Of a stretch of DNA of 64,000 nucleotides, positions 59,129 through 64,000 are shown piece after piece. Numbering within the stretch: position 1 is the first letter of the stretch; each line of letters begins with the position of its first letter. The stretch lies in contig JANXDX010000020.1 in assembly GCA_025058735.1 (NCBI GenBank), positions 1 to 64,000 on the forward strand, written 5' to 3'. Made by a program: the position numbers and the translations under genes. Below the pieces are notes generated by a model. It saw only the letters and a list, made by a program, of their open reading frames with translations, did not search any database and was not told where the DNA came from. This DNA is from Archaeoglobaceae archaeon (lineage in GTDB: Archaea > Halobacteriota > Archaeoglobi > Archaeoglobales > Archaeoglobaceae).

Positions 59129-59133
59129 TTAAA

Positions 59134-59400
59134 TCACCCCTCCTTCTTAACTTCTTCAGCCTTTTTAGCTTCTCTAGCAGCAGCTTCTCTTGCTCTCTTT
59201 GCTTCTGCCCTTTCTGGGAAGAAGAAATACAGTGTTGCAATTATTACTGGAAGCAAGAAAGTACTGTAGATAGATGTGTACAATATGGGCAATGGAGCTA
59301 TTTTGTTCATCTTAGCTACAGCTTCTAAGGTCCACCCTAGGACTGCTGATCCGTACATTATAATCAAACCTACCCAAAATACCTTCGGCGGCCAAGGCAT
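59134..59400 (-). CDS. Small two-TM membrane protein, putative symporter partner subunit
   Basis: 88 aa; two TM segments and charged Ala/Lys/Glu-rich tail; 5 nt upstream of the SSS symporter gene. Confidence 0.75.
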   Translation of the reverse strand: MPWPPKVFWVGLIIMYGSAVLGWTLEAVAKMNKIAPLPILYTSIYSTFLLPVIIATLYFFFPERAEAKRAREAAAREAKKAEEVKKEG

Positions 59401-59714
59401 TTAATCACCATTATTAAATGCATTCTTCAATTATTTAAATTTTTCTTTTTTAAACATATTTAAGATTTTCACATAAGTTGTAGTTTCGCTCACGCATTTA
59501 GAGCTTTTTAAATTTGACATGTTTACTTGTAATAAATTTTAATATTAAATAAAAATTAATTAAGATTATAAATATATTAACAAAAAAGTTAAAAGCTATT
59601 GAAACTAATATGTAAGTTATGAAGAATTTCTTTTGAGACAGTACAGACCAATCGACGCCCTTGGTTTTTAGCTGTAGAAGATATTTTTGGTTTATAGACT
59701 GCTATAAAATTATA

Positions 59715-60027
59715 ATGAAAAAATTTGAGAAGAAATGGGAAGGAGAGGCAGAAATAAAAAAGAGATTTAAAAAGAAAAAAAAAGTCTTGAAGGCTTTGAA
59801 AAGCTATAAAATACTTTCCCTGGTGTAGAATTTTGAATACGAGTTTGAAAGATCTGGAAAAGTTCTAACGATCCGTGTAAAAAGCTACCTTCCACAAGTT
59901 GCAAGAATAAAGATGGTGAAAAAATTTTTCCTTGCAAAGAAATGTAAAAGAGTTTAAAGCTTTTGCAAAAGAAATAGATGAAAGAATTGACGTCAATGCA
60001 ATTATACTTCTCCAGTTACTTTTGTGA
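59715..60027 (+). pseudogene. Possible decayed gene fragment (in-frame stop plus frameshift)
   Basis: Frame 1: MKKFEKKWEGEAEIKKRFKKKKKVLKALKSYKILSLV* NFEYEFERSGKVLTIRVKSYLPQVARIKMVKKFFLAKKCKRV*; shifted frame continues NVKEFKAFAKEIDERIDVNAIILLQLLL*. Confidence 0.3.
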
Positions 60028-60747
60028 ATAGAAATTTGAACTCAAAGAGTAAGAAATTGTTTTCAAAATCTCTTCCCCCTCCTCTTTGCAACTCGCAGTA
60101 GTTATTACAAACAGTTGCTGGACAGTACTACCTTCTACGAGTAGAGCTCTTATGTTACCGTTTTCATCGCACCTCGTGAGCTTGATCCTAACTCCTCCCC
60201 TTGAACTTTTTCCAGCTTCTATAACTCCTGGAACAACTTTTTTAACGTATGGATTTTCTGCGATCTTTAAAACTAATCTATAACCATCCTTACCCCCAAT
60301 TATTGTAGAATGGTGGCCCATTATTTTATTTTCTGGTCTAATATTTACAGTTTCTAACTTTCTCAAAACTTTCAACCTCTTTTCAAGTCTTTCGAAAAAC
60401 ACCTCTCTAGATTCGAAAAGATCGGTCGCAATTACATTAAAAGGAAAGGAGTTTTCAAGTTCATTTTTAATTTCATGGATCAAGGCTTCAGAGTTCGATG
60501 AAACGTAAACATCTTCAACCCTTCTTTCGTATATCTTATCTGCTAAAACCCCGTACAAAATTTTGGCAGAATCTTCGTACCTTTTGAAAGTTAAAGTTTC
60601 ACAAATTTCTCCAAAAAATTTGACAAAAACTTCGTCGTTTAAAACAAAAATACCGCAAGCATAAGCATTCTTTTTCCCACAGTTCAAACAAAAATGAGTT
60701 GGACTGCTTAATTCAAATCCACATTGACAAATCAATCGTTTAAGCAT
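60016..60747 (-). CDS. Zinc-ribbon predicted metal-binding protein (DUF2103-like)
   Basis: LICQCGFELSSPTHFCLNCGKKNAYACGIFVLNDE zinc ribbon; 16-nt overlap with the upstream ribBA-like gene. Confidence 0.6.
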   Translation of the reverse strand: MLKRLICQCGFELSSPTHFCLNCGKKNAYACGIFVLNDEVFVKFFGEICETLTFKRYEDSAKILYGVLADKIYERRVEDVYVSSNSEALIHEIKNELENSFPFNVIATDLFESREVFFERLEKRLKVLRKLETVNIRPENKIMGHHSTIIGGKDGYRLVLKIAENPYVKKVVPGVIEAGKSSRGGVRIKLTRCDENGNIRALLVEGSTVQQLFVITTASCKEEGEEILKTISYSLSSNFYSQK

Positions 60748-61820
60748 AACATATGACCCATCTTCTCTTTTTTAGTTTTTAAATATTGGAAGTTTTCAAC
60801 CGTAGGCTCGATCTCTATAGCTTCTCTAACAACTTCAAAACCAAACCTTTCAAGTTCCCTAATTTTTAAAGGATTGTTCGTAAGTAATCTAACTTTTTTG
60901 ACTCCCAGATCCATCAATATTTGAGCGGCGATTCCATAACTTCTAAGATCTGGTGGAAATCCAAGTCTTATGTTCGCATCAACGGTATCTATTCCTTCTT
61001 CTTGAAGTTTATAAGCTATCAATTTACTTATCAATCCTATCCCCCTTCCTTCCTGTCCTCTCATGTATATCAGAACTCCTTTTCCTTCCCTTGCGATCAT
61101 CTTCAAGGAATTTTCAAGCTGTTCTCCGCAATCGCATCTCAAGGAATGGAAAACATCTCCGGTTAAACATTCGGAATGTATTCTTACGAGAACATCTTCT
61201 TCAAGATCTCCTAAAACTAAAGCTACGATTTCTCCTAAAGGAGTTCTGTAGCCAAAAGCTTTGAAAGTTCCGTAGAACTTTGTTGGAAGTGTTGCTTCAA
61301 CGACTCTTTCAACGATCTTTTCATTCCTTATTCTGTGAACGATCAGTTCGTTTACACTTATACTTTTGTAAGGCAGATCTCTTTTTCCGTTCATAAAAGC
61401 GTAAACTACTACAGGTTTTAATCCCGCCATCTTTACAACATCTATACAAGCTTCAGCTATCCCAGGCCTTTCTAGAACTCCCATTTCCTTTGTTTCTTCA
61501 ACAAAGATCTTCCCAGGGAACTTTATATCTTTGAAATCAAAAGATCCGGTAGATATTTTTTTTATAAGCTCAGCTCTCTTTTCCGCGGAAACTTCTTTCG
61601 AATCTATAGGTATCATTCCATTGTAGAACTTTAACTTGTTCAAACCTAGTTCTATTATCTTTTTCCATGGCATAGCCAATCTTATCTCGTTACAATTTTT
61701 CATCATGAAATCTAAAACTTCAGCGTTTATCAGCTCCGCAGCGATAAAAAGAGCTTCAAAATCGTTATCGTAAACGATGACAGGTAAGCCCTTGCTGGCA
61801 TCTCTTACGATCTCTTGCAT
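60732..61820 (-). CDS. ribBA: GTP cyclohydrolase II with N-terminal DHBP-synthase-like domain (RibBA-like)
   Basis: GCHII motifs RIHSECLTGDVFHSLRCDCGEQL, YMRGQEGRGIGL, RSYGIAAQILMDLGVKKVRLLTNNP; start refined to ATG 61820. Confidence 0.88.
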   Translation of the reverse strand: MQEIVRDASKGLPVIVYDNDFEALFIAAELINAEVLDFMMKNCNEIRLAMPWKKIIELGLNKLKFYNGMIPIDSKEVSAEKRAELIKKISTGSFDFKDIKFPGKIFVEETKEMGVLERPGIAEACIDVVKMAGLKPVVVYAFMNGKRDLPYKSISVNELIVHRIRNEKIVERVVEATLPTKFYGTFKAFGYRTPLGEIVALVLGDLEEDVLVRIHSECLTGDVFHSLRCDCGEQLENSLKMIAREGKGVLIYMRGQEGRGIGLISKLIAYKLQEEGIDTVDANIRLGFPPDLRSYGIAAQILMDLGVKKVRLLTNNPLKIRELERFGFEVVREAIEIEPTVENFQYLKTKKEKMGHMLCLND

Positions 61821-61917
61821 ATAACAGGTCCTGTACAGGTATATAAGTTTTGAGAGATTTCTCACTTATGTATTTTCAAATTAATTATAAATAAAAAATA
61901 AAATAATTTATAATAAA

Positions 61918-63228
61918 TTAAAAACGCAAATTCCTAGCTGCAACGATCACAGGATCCCATATCGGAGTTAAAGGTGGAGCATAACCTAGATCTGAGAAGA
62001 AAGCATCTTTAGCACTAAATCCAGCCTGAATCATGACTGATAAAGTGTTTATTCTCATAGCAACTTCAGATCCAACCGCTTGTGCACCTAGCAATTTTCC
62101 TCTCTTATCTGCAACAACTTTCAGCCATATTCTTTTACCTCCAGGATAGTATGGAACTCTAGTACTTGCTTCTATGAAAGTTGTTTTGACTTCGAAACCT
62201 TCAGCTTTAGCAGTTCTTTCACTTAATCCAGTAGAACCTATTTCAAGCTCGAAGAACTTTGTAAACTGAGTTCCAAGTGTTCCCGGAAAATCCAAATTTC
62301 CTCCGACAGTATTTAATCCAGCTACGTATCCCATCTTATTAGCTGCAGGAGCAAGAGGTATCCAGGTAGGCTTCTTAGTTATGAAGTGAACAGTTTCTGC
62401 ACAATCTCCTGCAGCGAATACATTTTCTAAACTAGTTCTCATTTTTGAATCTGTTTTAATAGCTCCAGTTTTCCCAATTTCACATCCTAAATCTTTAGCA
62501 AGTTCAACGTTTGGCCTGACACCAACTGCTATAAATACAAGGTCAGCTTTGTACTCATTTTTATCTGTAACAACTTTTTCAACTTTATCTTTTCCTTCTA
62601 TAGCTTGAAGTTTTTCGTTCAACTTTAGATCTACGTACTTCTCCATCTCCTTTCTAACTACCTCCGAAACTTCTTTATCTAAATTCGTCAACGGTTGATC
62701 TAAAGCTTCTACAACTGTGACCTTCTTACCTCTAGCAGCACAAGCTTCAGCCATCTCAACTCCCAAGTAGCCAGCACCAACTATTAGAATTTTTTCAGCT
62801 TTTTCTAGAGATTCCAGAAGTTTTCTTGAAGTGGCAGGATGCCTAACTGTAAAAACGTTCTCTAGATCGATCCCATCAACTTTTGGAACTTTTGGAAGAG
62901 CACCAGTAGCTACTATCAGTTTTTCCCATTCATAGTTTTTTTCTTCACCTTTTTCAAGAACTCTAACATAACCTTTACCAGCTTCAAGTACCTTAGCATT
63001 CGTGTGCAGATCTATACCTCTCTTCTCCCTAAAAAACTCTGGTTTGTAGTACATAAGATCATAAACACTCTTCACAATCCCTTCCATCAAGTAAGGTATT
63101 CCGCAGGGCGCATGGCTTACAAAATCTGTCTCTTCAAAAACAGTTACATTCCAGTCCTGTTTTAATGCTTTTATTCTAGAAGCTGCAGTCATTCCAGCTG
63201 CTCCTCCACCGATCACAACAACTTTCAT
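61918..63228 (-). CDS. FAD-dependent NADH oxidase/CoA-disulfide reductase-like oxidoreductase
   Basis: VVIGGGAAGMTAASRIKAL; SHAPCGIPYLMEGI with redox Cys; NVFAAGDCAETV. Confidence 0.93.
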   Translation of the reverse strand: MKVVVIGGGAAGMTAASRIKALKQDWNVTVFEETDFVSHAPCGIPYLMEGIVKSVYDLMYYKPEFFREKRGIDLHTNAKVLEAGKGYVRVLEKGEEKNYEWEKLIVATGALPKVPKVDGIDLENVFTVRHPATSRKLLESLEKAEKILIVGAGYLGVEMAEACAARGKKVTVVEALDQPLTNLDKEVSEVVRKEMEKYVDLKLNEKLQAIEGKDKVEKVVTDKNEYKADLVFIAVGVRPNVELAKDLGCEIGKTGAIKTDSKMRTSLENVFAAGDCAETVHFITKKPTWIPLAPAANKMGYVAGLNTVGGNLDFPGTLGTQFTKFFELEIGSTGLSERTAKAEGFEVKTTFIEASTRVPYYPGGKRIWLKVVADKRGKLLGAQAVGSEVAMRINTLSVMIQAGFSAKDAFFSDLGYAPPLTPIWDPVIVAARNLRF

Positions 63229-63324
63229 AGCTCTGTTTTGTCTTTATTGTATATTAATTTTTCTTTTGATTTAATATTAATTCTATTATTAGAAAATAAT
63301 AATTTTATAATAAAATAATATAAA

Positions 63325-63895
63325 TTACTTTTTTAGATGTTTGTAAGCAACCGTAAGCGCAACTCCAGTGTAAGTTGTTATTACCAAGATGATGAAGCAG
63401 ATCCCATCAGTCCAAGGATAAATCTTACGGGAAAAGAAGAACTATCAAGAACAAAATCACACTTCCCAAGTTAGACCTTACGATTTATACTCCTCACTTT
63501 CTACAGCATCTGCATTTTCGATTATCACGTTTATAGTAAAAGCAACGAAAAGAAGTCATTTAAGGCTGGAAACAAAATCAATCCTAATAGTTCCTAAATA
63601 TCAATACTGCAGCTACAGAGAGGTTACCTACCTTTCCAACTGCAGCACTAATTTAGTATGATGTTCGTCGTGTGAACTAAAGTTACTTACGAAGACTAGA
63701 AGTGCTGCTGCTAAAGACAAAAGTAAAATCGTAGGTTGAGCTAAGTAAAGAGTTACTTCTAAACCTAGAGTAGCAAATATCAGGCTAAAAGCAAATGGTA
63801 TGTTAGAATGAAGATGGATTTTCTCTTATTATGTTAGCAGATTTTTTCAAAATTGCTCCAACTTCTAGCATTTTTAGTTGTCGATGAACTGTAAA
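63325..63895 (-). pseudogene. Frameshifted remnant of a multi-pass membrane protein
   Basis: Reverse-strand reading in alternating frames: FTVHRQLKMLEVGAILKKSANIIRENPSSF / SNIPFAFSLIFATLGLEVTLYLAQPTILLLSLAAALLVFVSNFSSHDEHHTKLVLQLER / GKVGNLSVAAVLIF / ELLGLILFPALNDFF / FVAFTINVIIENADAVESEEYKS / GSVILFLIVLLFP / KIYPWTDGICFIILVITTYTGVALTVAYKHLKK*. Confidence 0.65.
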
Positions 63896-63988
63896 TTACT
63901 TTTATAGACAAAAACCTTAAAATCTGTTGCAAAAGCTTTCCCACATTCATTAAAAGTTTTATCTTGAGTGTAAGAGGGAGTGGTATCG

Positions 63989-64000
63989 ATGGAGTACTAT
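63989..64000 (+). CDS. Possible start of a gene truncated by the window edge (MEYY...)
   Basis: ATG at 63989 preceded by purine-rich AGAGGGAGTGG; only four codons visible. Confidence 0.3.

Noticed and set aside
1-64000. CRISPR array, transposase/IS or integrated element
   Set aside because: No regularly spaced direct repeats, no transposase/integrase-like translation, and the single tRNA-Arg has no integrase or duplicated 3' end nearby that I could see.

Overview
A 64-kb, AT-rich archaeal chromosome segment. It is densely coding, with short leaders of the GGTGAT-ATG type. Gene content includes archaeal SRP54, RNase HII, S8e, ABCE1/Rli1, HerA-Mre11-Rad50-NurA, MetRS, class II HMG-CoA reductase and archaeal-type malate dehydrogenase; it looks Archaeoglobales-like, but this is inference from gene content only. 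Roughly 1-29 kb is mostly housekeeping: envelope proteins, PEP synthase, information processing, one tRNA-Arg(TCT). From about 29 to 63 kb it is dominated by CoA-ester and carboxylate metabolism: (i) a methylmalonyl-CoA cluster (mutase large and small subunits, epimerase, 12S-type carboxyltransferase, free biotin carrier, 5S-type carboxyltransferase) with no biotin carboxylase in the window, plus an unlisted 41-codon ORF that resembles acyl-CoA carboxylase epsilon/delta-type small subunits; (ii) an acetyl-CoA synthetase near a cNMP/CBS/DUF294 + DnaQ-like exonuclease pair and, 17 kb away, an SSS symporter with a small membrane partner; (iii) a beta-oxidation-like island with paired family III CoA-transferases, paired thiolase-fold proteins and paired DUF35 proteins, in which one member of each pair appears to have lost a canonical catalytic or metal-binding residue. 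That layout recalls bbs-type (benzylsuccinate/alkylsuccinate) CoA pathways. Also seen: a RibBA-like fusion with a degenerate DHBP-synthase half, a shortened SAH-hydrolase paralogue, at least one frameshifted membrane-protein pseudogene at the right edge, and an edge-truncated, sequon-rich surface protein missing from the ORF track. No CRISPR array, IS element or rRNA was seen. All homology calls are by eye from the translations; no database search was run.
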